Positions 8,637-17,689 of a stretch of DNA of 64,000 nt are shown piece after piece. Within the stretch, counting starts at the first letter, position 1; every line of letters begins with the position of its first letter. Source of the stretch: Halomarina oriensis (GTDB lineage: Archaea; Halobacteriota; Halobacteria; Halobacteriales; Haloarculaceae); the NCBI RefSeq assembly GCF_009791395.1, contig NZ_WSZK01000008.1, forward strand, positions 1 to 64,000, read 5' to 3'. Position numbers and translations under genes: made by a program. The notes beneath the pieces are model-generated. The model did no database searches. It saw only the letters and a list, made by a program, of their open reading frames with translations, and had not been told where the DNA came from.

Positions 8637-8704
8637 TACATACATACCGTCGAAACATTCTGTGTGGGGGACTATCCCCTCGAATCGGAGGGCCGACCGA
8701 CGAC

Positions 8705-9616
8705 TCACTCGTCGCCGCCGTCCGGCCGGGCGTCGACCCGGCGGGAGTCCTCGGGGCCGCCGTCGGGTAGCCCCACCGTACCGTCCGCCTCGCCCGTCGT
8801 GTCCGTACTCCGGCGCTCCGCGACGACGTCCTCGAGAGGGGTCTCGTGGTCCGCCAGTGCGGTGACGGTGGGCGTCCCCGTGACGGGGTTGGACCGGACG
8901 GCCGTCCGCGTCCCGAACGCTCGTTCGAGGACCGGTTCGTCGAGCACCTCTTCGGGCGGGCCGGCGGCGAGGACGCGACCGCCGGCGACGACCAGCAACG
9001 CGTCGCAGAACCGCGCGGCGAGGTCGAGGTCGTGGATGGCCGCCAGGGCGGTCTTCCCCTCGTCGACGAGCGACCGGACGAGCGAGAGCGTCCGCACCTG
9101 GTGGTTGATGTCGAGGCTGGCGGTCGGTTCGTCGAGGAGCAAGACGGGCGTCTGCTGGGCCAGCGCACGGGCGAGGAGGACGCGCTGTCGCTCCCCGCCG
9201 CTGACCGCCCCGACCGAGCGGTCGGCGAGTGTGTCGACCTGTGCGCGTTCCAGTGCCGCGTCGACCGCGTCGCGGTCGGCCGTCGTCGCCCGCTCGAACC
9301 GACCACGGTGGGCGGTTCGTCCCATCGCCACCACCTCGCGGACCGGGAAGTCGAACGCGAAACTCGTGTCCTGGGGGACGGTCGCCACGCGACGGGCGAG
9401 CGCCCGTGCGGAGAGCGACGCCACGTCCTCGCCGTCGACGGTCACGGACCCCGAATCGGGTGTCAGGATGCCGTTGACGGTCCTGAGTAGCGTCGTCTTT
9501 CCCGCCCCGTTGGGGCCACAGACGCCGACGAGCGTCCCCGCCGCCACGTCGAACGAGACGTCGTCGAGCACCCGTTCGCCGCCCAGCGATACGCTCACGC
9601 CGTCGCCGTGTATCAC
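8705..9616 (-). CDS. btuD: Cobalamin/heme-type ABC importer ATPase
   Basis: 303-aa ATP-binding subunit of a BtuCDF/FecE-type importer. Seen: Walker A GPNGAGKT at 34-41, Q-loop VPQDTSF, signature SGGERQ at 139-144, Walker B VLLLDEP at 158-164 and the switch His in IHDLD. A C-terminal extension of about 45 aa beyond the ATPase is polar and acidic, ending DARPDGGDE; it is unlike the compact E. coli subunit and of unknown role. The gene overlaps btuC by 4 bases (ATGA), so translation is coupled. Substrate could be cobalamin, heme or siderophore; the BtuF-like binding protein next door favours cobalamin. Confidence 0.88.
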   Translation of the reverse strand: MIHGDGVSVSLGGERVLDDVSFDVAAGTLVGVCGPNGAGKTTLLRTVNGILTPDSGSVTVDGEDVASLSARALARRVATVPQDTSFAFDFPVREVVAMGRTAHRGRFERATTADRDAVDAALERAQVDTLADRSVGAVSGGERQRVLLARALAQQTPVLLLDEPTASLDINHQVRTLSLVRSLVDEGKTALAAIHDLDLAARFCDALLVVAGGRVLAAGPPEEVLDEPVLERAFGTRTAVRSNPVTGTPTVTALADHETPLEDVVAERRSTDTTGEADGTVGLPDGGPEDSRRVDARPDGGDE

Positions 9617-10755
9617 AGTGTCCGCACCTCCCGGCTACGAAGCAGGTAGAGGAAGAACGGTGCGCCGAGCGCGGCGGTGACGATACCGACGGGGAGTTCG
9701 GCGGGTCCCGACCGTGCGACGGCGTCGGTGGCGACGAGGAAGACGCTCCCGGCGAGCGCGCTCGTCGGGAGGAGGAGGCGGTGGTCGGGGCCGACCAGCA
9801 GGCGCATCACGTGCGGGACGACGAGGCCGACGAAGCCGACGACGCCCGCGACGGCCACCGCGGCGGCCGTGACGAGACTCGACACCGCCAGCAGGACGCG
9901 CTTGGTCCGTTCGACCTCGATACCGAGTGCGTGAGCGTCCTCCTCGCCCATCAGGAGGACGTTCAGGTCGCGGCTGTAGACGGCGAGCACGACGAACCCG
10001 ACGAGCGCCAGCGGGAGCGTGACGACGACGTCGTTCCACGAGGCGGCCGAGAGGTGGCCCATGAGCCAGTAGAGCGCCTGTCCGACCGACTCGTCGGCCT
10101 GCAACAGGAGATACGACACGACCGCACCCAGAAGCGTCTGGATAGCGACGCCCGCGAGGAGGAGCGTGGCGACGGGCGTCCGCCCGCCGTCGGTGGCGAC
10201 GAGGTAGACGGTGAACGCCGTCACGAGTGCGCTGGCGAAGGCGAACACCTGGAGGGGACCGACCAGCGGGACCAGCCCCAATAGCGGGATCGCGGCGACG
10301 AAGCCGGGAAAGACGATGGTGGTGACCGCACCGACGGCCGCGCCCGTCGAGACGCCGACGATGGAGGGGTCGGCCATCGGGTTCCGAAAGAACCCCTGCA
10401 TGACCGTCCCGGCGCTGGCGAGTGCGAACCCCACGACGGCGGCCAGCGCGACGCGTGGCGCACGTAACTGGACGACGATGGTCTGGGCCGACGCGGGCAC
10501 CGCGAACCCGAACGGTCGGACGTACTGCAGGTCGACGCCGAGCCACGGAACCTGTCCCACGAGCGGGACGCCGAGCGCACCCCCCGTAACCGAAAGCCCC
10601 GCGGGCACGCTGACGGCGTTCAACATCGCCTTGGCGACGACGACGGGCGAGAGGTCGACGGTGCCGTAGGCGACGCTCCCGAGCGAGACGGCGACCAGCG
10701 CGGCCGCTAACCCGCCACACCACAGGCCGAGTCGTCGCCACGACTGCACGTTCAC
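9613..10755 (-). CDS. btuC: Cobalamin/heme-type ABC importer permease
   Basis: 380-aa FecCD-family permease with about ten hydrophobic segments. Seen: the family blocks LRAPRVALAAVVG, GxVMQGFFRNPMADPSIVGVSTGAA (about 140-165), the cytoplasmic loop GEEDAHALGIEVE that contacts the ATPase, and the PHVMRLLVGPDHR segment. Translation starts at GTG 10755. The 53-base gap to the divergent btuF contains TATTTATCTAA on this strand about 17-27 bases upstream, a likely TATA box for a near-leaderless btuCD message. No B12 riboswitch is visible. Confidence 0.9.
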   Translation of the reverse strand: MNVQSWRRLGLWCGGLAAALVAVSLGSVAYGTVDLSPVVVAKAMLNAVSVPAGLSVTGGALGVPLVGQVPWLGVDLQYVRPFGFAVPASAQTIVVQLRAPRVALAAVVGFALASAGTVMQGFFRNPMADPSIVGVSTGAAVGAVTTIVFPGFVAAIPLLGLVPLVGPLQVFAFASALVTAFTVYLVATDGGRTPVATLLLAGVAIQTLLGAVVSYLLLQADESVGQALYWLMGHLSAASWNDVVVTLPLALVGFVVLAVYSRDLNVLLMGEEDAHALGIEVERTKRVLLAVSSLVTAAAVAVAGVVGFVGLVVPHVMRLLVGPDHRLLLPTSALAGSVFLVATDAVARSGPAELPVGIVTAALGAPFFLYLLRSREVRTL

Positions 10756-10808
10756 AAGCCTGGTTGGATTAGATAAATACTTGTTGCACTGGTGTGCATC
10801 CCGAGTCG
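10756..10808. promoter_or_regulatory. Divergent btuCD/btuF promoter region
   Basis: A 53-base AT-rich gap (GGATTAGATAAATACTTG at its centre) between two divergent transport genes. On the minus strand TATTTATCTAA is a good haloarchaeal TATA element for btuCD. On the plus strand the TAGATAAATA element precedes btuF by about 30 bases. Shared control of importer and binding protein is therefore likely. No protein-binding palindrome stands out. Confidence 0.5.
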
Positions 10809-11969
10809 ATGCGACGAATCACGCTCGCCTTGCTCGTCGTCCTCTCGGTCCTCGCGGGACCGGCGACGGCGATGGGCGCGGCGGCCCCCGAGACGGCCGC
10901 AGTGAGCCAGGAATCGACACAGTGTAGCGACCCGTTCATCGGCACGGACGCGACCGGTACCGAGGTGACCGTCGACGAGGACCCCGAACGCATCGTGACG
11001 CTCGGAGCCGACATCGCCCAGATACTGTGGGAGATAGACGCCGAGGAGAAGGTCGTCGGGATGCCCGTCCGTTCGTACACCGCGTACCTGAACGGTTCCG
11101 ACTCGCGCGAGGACGTCTACACCGAGGACGGCACCGCCGTCGACGTGGAGTCCGTCGTCGCGCTGGAACCGGACCTCGTCGTCGCGCCGGCCATCATCCC
11201 GAACTCGACGGTCGAGCGGTTGCGCGAGACGGGCCTCACGGTCTACCGGACCGGCTTCCCGGCCTCCATCGACGGTATCTACGAGAAGACCGAACTCGTC
11301 GGCCGACTCGTCGGCGAGTGCGAGGCCGCGAACGAGACGGTCACGGAGATGCGCGACCGCGTCGAAGCGGTCGAGACGGCCGTCGAGGGCCGCGAGCGCC
11401 CCGGCGTCCTCTACGTCTCCTTCGGCTTCACCGCCGGGAACGGCACGTTCGTCGACGAGGTACTCACGACGGCGGGCGGGACCAACCTCGCCGCCGAAGC
11501 CGGTGTCACGGGGTTCAAGGAGTTGAACGAGGAGGTCGTCGCCGACACGAACCCGGAGTACGTCGTCTACCCGTCGGGCGGCAGCGTCCCCGAGGGTGAA
11601 CCGTACAGTTCGACGACCGCCGTCCAGCAGAACCAGACGCTCGAAGTCGACGCCAACTACATCAGTCAGGCCGGTCCGCGCGTCGTCATCGCGCTGGAGA
11701 ACGTCGCCGAGACGCTCCACCCCGAGGCGTTCGAGAACGGCACCGAGACGCCGACGGAGCGCCCCACCGGCACCGAGACGAGTGACGGCGAGCCGACCAC
11801 CGCCGGCGACGGTGACCCCGGAGCCACCGCGACGACCCAACCGGTCGCCACCGACGGCGGTGCGACGACGGCCGAGACGACCACCTCCTCCGGAACCGGC
11901 CCCGGCTTCGGTGTCGTCGTCGCACTCGTCGCACTCGTCGCCACGGCGCTGCTCGCCCGCCGCGACTGA
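10809..11969 (+). CDS. btuF: PGF-CTERM-anchored cobalamin-type substrate-binding protein
   Basis: 386-aa periplasmic-binding-protein-like receptor for the adjacent BtuCD. Seen: a Sec signal peptide (residues 1-26, [12 protein letters not shown]...ATA), the two-lobed TroA/BtuF fold (45-305) with [18 protein letters not shown] and LEPDLVVAP, a Thr/Glu/Asp-rich linker (about 310-362), and the tripartite C-terminus PGF (365-367), a hydrophobic helix and LLARRD. This is a PGF-CTERM signal cut and lipid-anchored by archaeosortase A; the two archaeosortases at 86-2011 are the candidates. Start 10809 is preferred over a Met five codons earlier because it opens directly into the signal peptide. Confidence 0.92.
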   Translation: MRRITLALLVVLSVLAGPATAMGAAAPETAAVSQESTQCSDPFIGTDATGTEVTVDEDPERIVTLGADIAQILWEIDAEEKVVGMPVRSYTAYLNGSDSREDVYTEDGTAVDVESVVALEPDLVVAPAIIPNSTVERLRETGLTVYRTGFPASIDGIYEKTELVGRLVGECEAANETVTEMRDRVEAVETAVEGRERPGVLYVSFGFTAGNGTFVDEVLTTAGGTNLAAEAGVTGFKELNEEVVADTNPEYVVYPSGGSVPEGEPYSSTTAVQQNQTLEVDANYISQAGPRVVIALENVAETLHPEAFENGTETPTERPTGTETSDGEPTTAGDGDPGATATTQPVATDGGATTAETTTSSGTGPGFGVVVALVALVATALLARRD

Positions 11970-12058
11970 GAGGTCTCGTCTCCTCTCGCTGTCCTCGTCC
12001 GTCGAACGCTCGCCGTGTCCCGAAAGCTAGTTCCCTCGCGCCGGGAGAACGTACGGGT

Positions 12059-12337
12059 ATGGTCGAGAACGTCATCTGGCCCGCCGCGCTCGACGCCAAC
12101 TGCTCGCGCGCGGAGGGCCGCCGGGTCTCGCTGGACCTCGCGGTCCCGGACCCGACCGTCGAGGAGATAGCGAAGGCCGTCCAGCAGGTCGGCTACGACG
12201 CCAGGGTCGAACGCGAGAAACGCTACCCCCGCGAGTACGAGACGCGAGGCCGGGTCATCGTCGAGAACGCCGACGACGCCGGGAAGTCGGACCTCCTCCA
12301 GGCCGTCGCCGCCTACGTCGGCGCACTCCGGACATGA
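12059..12337 (+). CDS. srp19: Signal recognition particle protein SRP19
   Basis: 92-aa RNA-binding subunit that stabilises the archaeal SRP RNA for SRP54 binding. Seen: the diagnostic N-terminus [19 protein letters not shown], the [14 protein letters not shown] helix and the basic [18 protein letters not shown] segment. It overlaps the next gene (GAR1) by 4 bases (ATGA), so the two are an operon. SRP19-GAR1 linkage is common in haloarchaea. Confidence 0.95.
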   Translation: MVENVIWPAALDANCSRAEGRRVSLDLAVPDPTVEEIAKAVQQVGYDARVEREKRYPREYETRGRVIVENADDAGKSDLLQAVAAYVGALRT

Positions 12338-12561
12338 AGCGCGTCGGCGAGGTGGTCCGGACCGCACAGGGACTCGCCGTCGTCCGCGCTCCCGACGAAC
12401 AGTACGCCGACATCGGGACGATGGTGCTCGACGAGAACCTCGACGACGTGGGCCGGGTCGTCGACGTGTTCGGCCCCGCCTCGAAGCCCTACCTCGCGGT
12501 GACGCCCGACGCCGGGGTCCACCTCCCTACTCTCCTCGGGAACGTGCTCTACGCCCGCTGA
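12334..12561 (+). CDS. gar1: H/ACA RNP subunit GAR1
   Basis: 75-aa beta-barrel protein of the H/ACA pseudouridylation complex; it binds Cbf5 and controls substrate turnover. Seen: [19 protein letters not shown], the [28 protein letters not shown] block and the end KPYLAV, all typical of archaeal Gar1. It is translationally coupled to srp19 by a 4-base overlap. Confidence 0.92.
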   Translation: MKRVGEVVRTAQGLAVVRAPDEQYADIGTMVLDENLDDVGRVVDVFGPASKPYLAVTPDAGVHLPTLLGNVLYAR

Positions 12562-12601
12562 TGGAGACAGTACCTGTCGACGGTCGTGAGCGTTTCGAGC
12601 G

Positions 12602-13063
12602 ATGCCCTCCCGCCGTCGTCTCCTCCGTAACTCGTCGCTCGTCGTCGCCACTTCACTCGCCGGGTGTCTGTCGATGGGCGATTCCCCGTCGGACCCAGTG
12701 GCCGACGACGCCACCGCCTCGAAGTCGTCCGAGACGACCGGTTCGTCTCCGGTCACCGGAGCCTCGCCGTCGGTCCGGGAACGTCGGTACCTCCCCCAGA
12801 CCGTCGAGGAGTTCTCGATGTTCTCCGAAGGCGGCTACCTCTCGTTCCGGTTCCACGGTGTGGCGGACGACACGCTCAGGGTTCGACTCGGGGACGTCGA
12901 CCACACCGTCTCGATACTGCGTGACTGGTTCGACTGTAACGCTCGGAGCGTTGAACTACCGGTACGCGAGACGACGGCGGAGGACCAGCGGATGTCGACG
13001 ATGATGGACTGCCAGGGGACGACGGAACGCAACGCCCAAGCGTGCGGGTCCGAACCTCGGAGT
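12602..13063 (+). other. Lipoprotein-like reading frame fused in frame to the presenilin gene
   Basis: From the ATG at 12602 the frame encodes a Tat/lipoprotein signal (RRRLLRN..., lipobox LAGC with Cys22), a Ser/Thr/Asp-rich spacer and a short globular region (about 60-125). It shows G/C-ending codon use up to about 12930; composition then becomes less coding-like. There is no stop before the ATG of the presenilin-type protease at 13064, so formally a 496-codon frame exists. The likeliest reading is a decayed or truncated lipoprotein gene that has lost its stop, with the protease translated from its own ATG. A genuine lipoprotein-presenilin fusion would be very unusual. See finding. Confidence 0.5.
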
Positions 13064-14092
13064 ATGAGACGGTCCCTCCTCGCCACCGGCGCGACGCTCG
13101 CGCTGTTTCTGGTCGTTCAACTCGGCGCACTCGCGCTCGCCAACCCGTTCGTCGACGCGGGCTACCAGACCGTCGAGGACCCCTCCGACCCGACCAACAG
13201 CGTCGTCTACGTCGTCGCCATCCTCGTCGCCACGGGCGTCATGCTCGCGGCGTTCAAGTACGACGCCGACGTGCTGATTCGGGGCCTCATCGTCTTCTCC
13301 AGCGCGTCGCTGTCGTACTACGCGCTCTCAATCCTCCCCGCCGGAGTCGGTGTCCTGGGCCTCAACGGCGTGGCGCTGGTCGGCGCACTGCTCGTCGCCG
13401 TCGGCCTCGTCGTCTACCCCGAGTGGTACGTCATCGACGCCGCCGGCATCCTGATGGGGATGGGCGGGGCCGCGCTGTTCGGCATCAGTTTCGGCCTCCT
13501 CCCGGCCATCCTCCTGTTGACCGTGCTCGCCGTCTACGACGCCATCAGCGTCTACGGCACCGAACACATGCTCTCGCTGGCGTCGGGCGTGATGGACCTG
13601 AAGGTCCCCGTCGTGCTGGTGATTCCGATGACGTGGTCGTACTCCTACCTCGACGGCGAGACGGCCACCGACGGCGGCGCGGAGCAGGGCGACGAGGCGG
13701 CGACGGGTGACGACGGGACACACGACGACCCCACCGGGGAGTCGACCCCGAGCGGCGACGTGACGGCCGCGGAGCGTCCCGACGCCTCGGAGCGCGACGC
13801 GTTCTACATCGGCCTGGGCGACGCCGTGATGCCCACCGTCCTCGTCGTGAGCGCGGCCGTCTTCCTCGACACGCCGGCGCTCGTCGACGGGACGGTTCTG
13901 ACGCTCCCGGCACTGACCGCGCTCGTCGGAACCCTACTCGGTCTCACGGTACTGGTCCAGTTCGTGATGCGGGGCCGGGCACACGCCGGTCTGCCGCTGC
14001 TCAACGGCGGCGCTATCGGCGGTTACCTCGTCGGTGCGCTCGTCGCGGGGGTCCCGCTACTGGAGGCACTGGGCCTCGCGCCGTATCTCTGA
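13064..14092 (+). CDS. Presenilin-type intramembrane aspartyl protease (PSH)
   Basis: 342-aa archaeal presenilin homolog with about nine membrane helices. Seen: catalytic motifs YD at 158-159 (in LAVYDAISVY) and GLGD at 250-253 (in YIGLGDAVMP), separated by an acidic cytoplasmic loop (about 196-245) rich in Asp/Glu/Thr, and the late-helix PALT motif (LPALTALVG, about 284-287) of presenilins. It cleaves within transmembrane helices; the natural substrates in haloarchaea are unknown. Start at 13064 gives the family N-terminus directly before helix 1. The frame continues upstream into a lipoprotein-like sequence. Confidence 0.9.
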   Translation: MRRSLLATGATLALFLVVQLGALALANPFVDAGYQTVEDPSDPTNSVVYVVAILVATGVMLAAFKYDADVLIRGLIVFSSASLSYYALSILPAGVGVLGLNGVALVGALLVAVGLVVYPEWYVIDAAGILMGMGGAALFGISFGLLPAILLLTVLAVYDAISVYGTEHMLSLASGVMDLKVPVVLVIPMTWSYSYLDGETATDGGAEQGDEAATGDDGTHDDPTGESTPSGDVTAAERPDASERDAFYIGLGDAVMPTVLVVSAAVFLDTPALVDGTVLTLPALTALVGTLLGLTVLVQFVMRGRAHAGLPLLNGGAIGGYLVGALVAGVPLLEALGLAPYL

Positions 14093-14264
14093 CCCACGGT
14101 CGCTCGTCGGACCGCTCGTCGTCTCGTCACGGTGCCACGACAGCCGACGGGACTGTCTCACGTGGGATAGAGTTATGTGGTGTGACGACACAGCATCCGA
14201 TGCTGGTGGCGTGTCCACATCTGACACGGCTCACCAGTCGCCTCATTCCTTTCTGACCCGTCGC

Positions 14265-15254
14265 TCAGCGACCCGTGAGCGCCTCGCTCCCCGGTGCGAT
14301 GTCGAACGTCTCGCCGAGGCCGGCGTCGACGGCCTTCTCGTAGAGCATGTAGGCCGCGGCGACCGTCTCGATACCGGTCCCACCGGAGTCGAACACGGTT
14401 ATCTCGTCGTCGGACTGCCGACCGGGGACGTCGCCCGCGAGCACCGCACCGAGGTCACCGTGGACGTCCGCCTCGGTGACGGCCCCCTCCTCCATCGCCT
14501 GGATGAACGACCCGGCGTCGCTCGTCGCCCGTGCGTGGAGGTCCGGGACGTACGTCGCCCGCTGGACGGTCGTCGTGTCGAGTTCGCGCTTCTCGGGGTC
14601 GTACTGGCCCATCGCGGTGACGTGCGTGCCGGGTTCGAGCACGTCGCCGTCGAACACCGGTTCGGACGCGTTCGTGGCGGTGACGACCACGTCCGCGCCC
14701 TCGATGGCGGCGTCCGAGGAGGCGACGGCCCCGACGCTGGCCTCGACCTCGCCGTTCATCTCGGAGGCGAACGACTCGCGGTGCTCCTTGGTCGGCGAGT
14801 AGACGTTGACCGTCGAGAAGTCGCGGACCTCCATCGCCGCCCGGAGCTGGCCGCGTGCCTGTGCGCCCGACCCGACGATGGCGAGCACGTCGGCGTCACG
14901 GCGGGCGAGTTCGTCGATACCGACGGCACCGGTCGCGCCGGTCTTGAACGGGTTCATGCTCGCGCCGTCGAGCATCGCCAGCGGCTCGCCCGAGTCGGCG
15001 TCGAACAGCGGCGTCATGAAGTGGACGTCCGCGTCGCCGAAGCCGGCGGCGTACGTGTACCCGCCCATCGCCCCCGTCTCCGGCAGGATGGCGATGTAGC
15101 TCGTGAGCATCCCTGGCGGTTCGGCGTTGACGAGTTTCGTCCGTGGTTCGGCCGGCCCTCGCTGGCGATAGCCCTCCCGGACGGCGTCGACGTACTCGGA
15201 CATCTCGGCGAGTCCGGCGAGGTCCTCACTCCGCAGAAACAACGTCTCCGTCAT
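14265..15254 (-). CDS. Ornithine cyclodeaminase / alanine dehydrogenase family protein
   Basis: 329-aa NAD(P)-dependent enzyme of the OCD/mu-crystallin family. Seen: N-terminal substrate domain with the conserved Lys in RTKLVN, the dimer and substrate segment GYTYAAGF, Rossmann motif VGSGAQARGQ (about 127-136) and the later helix VVVTATNASEPV. Members act as ornithine cyclodeaminase, archaeal alanine dehydrogenase, or imine reductases; sequence alone does not decide. The gene is alone on this strand; the 170 bases downstream hold no recognisable feature. Confidence 0.88.
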   Translation of the reverse strand: MTETLFLRSEDLAGLAEMSEYVDAVREGYRQRGPAEPRTKLVNAEPPGMLTSYIAILPETGAMGGYTYAAGFGDADVHFMTPLFDADSGEPLAMLDGASMNPFKTGATGAVGIDELARRDADVLAIVGSGAQARGQLRAAMEVRDFSTVNVYSPTKEHRESFASEMNGEVEASVGAVASSDAAIEGADVVVTATNASEPVFDGDVLEPGTHVTAMGQYDPEKRELDTTTVQRATYVPDLHARATSDAGSFIQAMEEGAVTEADVHGDLGAVLAGDVPGRQSDDEITVFDSGGTGIETVAAAYMLYEKAVDAGLGETFDIAPGSEALTGR

Positions 15255-15344
15255 ACTCCCACCCACCGAGGCGAACGGCTTAGCGTTGGTGGGAGCAGGG
15301 AGCGTCGTCACTCGGAGGCGGGTGGCGTGTGGCGGTGAACAGGC

Positions 15345-15557
15345 TCAGTCCGCGTTGAACGGGCGTGTGTCGGTGGGTACTGGCGTCGAGTCCGTCGGGC
15401 CACGGACGAACAGTGCGTGGCCGATGAGCGTCACGGCGACGAGGCCCGCGAAGCTGACGGCGGTCGGTACGGCGAAACCGGCGGCGTAGAGTCCTCCAGA
15501 GATTCCCAACAGCGCGAGCGGAATGAGACCGAGGACGATATCATAGTATCCAGTCAT
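15345..15557 (-). CDS. Small two-helix membrane protein
   Basis: 70 aa with two hydrophobic segments (about 7-28 and 32-51) and a polar C-terminal tail. G/C-ending codons, a consistent stop and a good TATA-like element (TTTATATCG, minus strand, about 26-35 bases upstream) support a real gene. I do not recognise the family. Confidence 0.6.
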   Translation of the reverse strand: MTGYYDIVLGLIPLALLGISGGLYAAGFAVPTAVSFAGLVAVTLIGHALFVRGPTDSTPVPTDTRPFNAD

Positions 15558-15582
15558 CGTCTATCATCACTTTGTGTTACCT

Positions 15583-15592
15583 ACGATATAAA
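15583..15592 (-). promoter_or_regulatory. TATA element for the small membrane protein gene
   Basis: Minus-strand TTTTATATCG sits 26-35 bases upstream of the ATG at 15557, the spacing of a leaderless transcript in haloarchaea. It lies in an AT-rich divergent intergenic region (15558-15821). Confidence 0.5.
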
Positions 15593-15699
15593 ACCATCGC
15601 CGGTATCGACGTGTATCCTTCATTAGACCCGACTCGTTGCCACAGGATATTCAACTGCTACTATTTCCATAAGTTACTGATTACTTCGGACACAAGAGA

Positions 15700-15706
15700 T
15701 ATATAC
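15700..15706 (+). promoter_or_regulatory. TATA element for the MFS transporter gene
   Basis: GAGATATATACAATCG around 15697-15711 is the best TATA match upstream of the MFS gene. A transcript from about 15728 would carry a leader of about 95 bases that ends with a clear Shine-Dalgarno sequence (GGAGGTG, 15811-15817) before the GTG start. Confidence 0.45.
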
Positions 15707-15821
15707 AATCGATATTCCGGCCGCTGTGGTACTCTCAGAATCCGACAATCACCGGGCGGTCCCCAGGAGGGGAGACTGTCCGAACCGACGAGTTGAAACG
15801 GTCTCTCCGAGGAGGTGTGCT

Positions 15822-17111
15822 GTGAACGAGAACGACCGGGCGATAACCGGGTTGGTGATGCTCGCACACTCGATGGTCCACACCTACGAGTTCGCGTTCC
15901 CGGTGTTCGTCCCGCTGTGGCTCTCACAGTTCGGCACGACCGAGGCCGTCATCGGCGTGGTGCTCACGCTCGGCCTCTCGCTGTTCGGCCTCGGCTCCCT
16001 CCCCGCGGGCGTGCTCGCGGACCGCTACGGCTCGAAGGAGCTCATCGTCCTCTGTCTCGTCGGGATGGGCGGGTCGTTCCTGCTCCTCGGGGCCGCCCCC
16101 GCCGTCGGCGGCCTCCTCGGCGTCGAGTCGCTTCCGGTCGTCGGCGTCGCGCCCGAACTCGGCGTCGTCGCCGTCGCCCTCGTCCTCTGGGGGACCGCCG
16201 CCAGCGTCTACCACCCCGCCGGCCTGTCGCTCATCACCCGTGGCGTCGTCGAGCGTGGCGACGCGTTCGCCTACCACGGCACCGCCGGCAACGTCGGCAC
16301 CGCGCTCGGTCCGTTCGTGACCACCGTCCTCCTGTTCGCGCTGAGCGACAACTGGGAACTCGTCGCCGCGGTGCTCGCGCTCCCCGCTCTCGCGGGGGCG
16401 CTCGCGGCGACCCGCGTCTCCGTCGACGAGATGGCCGCCGTGGCTACCGACGGCGGTGCGGACGGCGCGTCGAAGGCCGACCCCGGCGTCGACTCGCTCG
16501 GCGAGTTCCTCGCCACCTCCCGACAGCTGTTCGTCGGCGCGTTCGTCGTCGTCTTCGCCGTCGTGATGCTCTCGGGACTCTACTACCGCGGTGCACTCAC
16601 CTTCCTGCCCGAACTGTTCGCCGGCTTCGACGCCATCCAACCCGTCGAACTCGCGGGGCGGGAGGTCGAACCGGGTAACTACATCTACACCGGCCTGCTC
16701 GCCGTCGGCGTCGGCGGCCAGTACGCCGGCGGAAAGCTCACCGACCGACTCCCCGTCGAACTCGGCCTCGCCGTCGGCTACGGCACGCTCGGCGTCATCG
16801 CACTCGCTTACCTCCCCGCCGCCGAAGCGGGCCTCGTCCCGTTGCTCGTTCTGAGCGCACTGCTGGGCTTTTTCCTCTTCTTCGTCCAGCCGTTCTACCA
16901 GGCGACCGTCGCGGAGTACAGCCCCGCCGAGGCACGCGGTCTCTCCTACGGCTACACGTATCTCGGCGTGTTCGGCGTCGGCGCACTCGGTGCCACCGTC
17001 GCGGGCGTCGCACTCTCGGCGTTCTCACAGGCCGTCCTGTTCGCCATCCTCGCCGGACTGGGCCTGTTCGCGGGCCTGCTCGGGTTCGTGCTCTACGGCC
17101 GCGCTCGGTAG
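15822..17111 (+). CDS. MFS transporter
   Basis: 429-aa major facilitator superfamily permease with twelve predicted helices. Seen: helix 1-2 segment with HSMVHTYEFAFPVF, the loop motif AGVLADRYGSKEL (MFS motif A) near residue 70, YHPAGLSLI, and a second motif-A-like segment QYAGGKLTDRLPVE near residue 305. The start is GTG at 15822 because GGAGGTG lies 4 bases upstream; no earlier codon has such a site. Substrate unknown. The downstream gene is convergent. Confidence 0.87.
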   Translation: MNENDRAITGLVMLAHSMVHTYEFAFPVFVPLWLSQFGTTEAVIGVVLTLGLSLFGLGSLPAGVLADRYGSKELIVLCLVGMGGSFLLLGAAPAVGGLLGVESLPVVGVAPELGVVAVALVLWGTAASVYHPAGLSLITRGVVERGDAFAYHGTAGNVGTALGPFVTTVLLFALSDNWELVAAVLALPALAGALAATRVSVDEMAAVATDGGADGASKADPGVDSLGEFLATSRQLFVGAFVVVFAVVMLSGLYYRGALTFLPELFAGFDAIQPVELAGREVEPGNYIYTGLLAVGVGGQYAGGKLTDRLPVELGLAVGYGTLGVIALAYLPAAEAGLVPLLVLSALLGFFLFFVQPFYQATVAEYSPAEARGLSYGYTYLGVFGVGALGATVAGVALSAFSQAVLFAILAGLGLFAGLLGFVLYGRAR

Positions 17112-17140
17112 GAGGGTCGGACCGCCGCCGAGGGCCCGAT

Positions 17141-17587
17141 TCAGTCGCTCGACGACCGGAACCGTCGCACGGCACGGGGAACGAACGGCAGCAGGTGGAA
17201 GGGCACCAGCAACGCGAGGCCGACGCCGATGGCGACCAGCATGAACGCTACGGCGAACCCGCCGGGGAAGAACGCCGTCGCCCTGAGTGCGAGGCCGACG
17301 AGGGCCGCCCCGACCCACGCCCCGACCACGCGTGTGACGGCGGTCCGTGGCGACTGTCGTGTTCGCGCCGCGTAGACACCGGCGAGCGGGAAGAGGAGTA
17401 GCCATCCGACGTAGAAGGGAGCGGCGACGCCGGCGAACGCGCTCACCTGCTCGGACGCAGCGGTGTCGTGCTGGAGCGTCCCCGCGAAGAGGAACGCCCC
17501 GATGAGCAGCAGGTCGCCCACCACGAACCCGAGCGTCGTCGGTGAGCGGTCGATGCGTCCCCGGAGACCGGCGGTAGCCGTCGCCAT
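17141..17587 (-). CDS. DUF3054 membrane protein
   Basis: 148 aa, four hydrophobic helices (about 20-40, 51-74, 84-103, 110-130) with a basic C-terminus. The pattern GDLLLIGAFLFAGTLQH followed by a short loop and PFYVGWLLLFPLAGVY is that of the DUF3054 family, found in haloarchaea and actinobacteria. Function unknown. The Met at 17587 is the family start; the reading frame continues upstream as an antisense shadow of the GNAT gene. Confidence 0.8.
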   Translation of the reverse strand: MATATAGLRGRIDRSPTTLGFVVGDLLLIGAFLFAGTLQHDTAASEQVSAFAGVAAPFYVGWLLLFPLAGVYAARTRQSPRTAVTRVVGAWVGAALVGLALRATAFFPGGFAVAFMLVAIGVGLALLVPFHLLPFVPRAVRRFRSSSD

Positions 17588-17689
17588 GCCTCGACCTCCG
17601 AGTGCCGTGAACTTCACTCCCGTGCTCGCCACCCGTCGGTACGGGCCGCCGACCAGTCGTCCTATGTCTCCCGCGCCACTGGTCTCGGT

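Noticed and set aside
10756-10808. B12 riboswitch before btuCD/btuF
   Set aside because: The gap is only 53 bases and has none of the cobalamin riboswitch core; both genes have plain TATA-like promoters.
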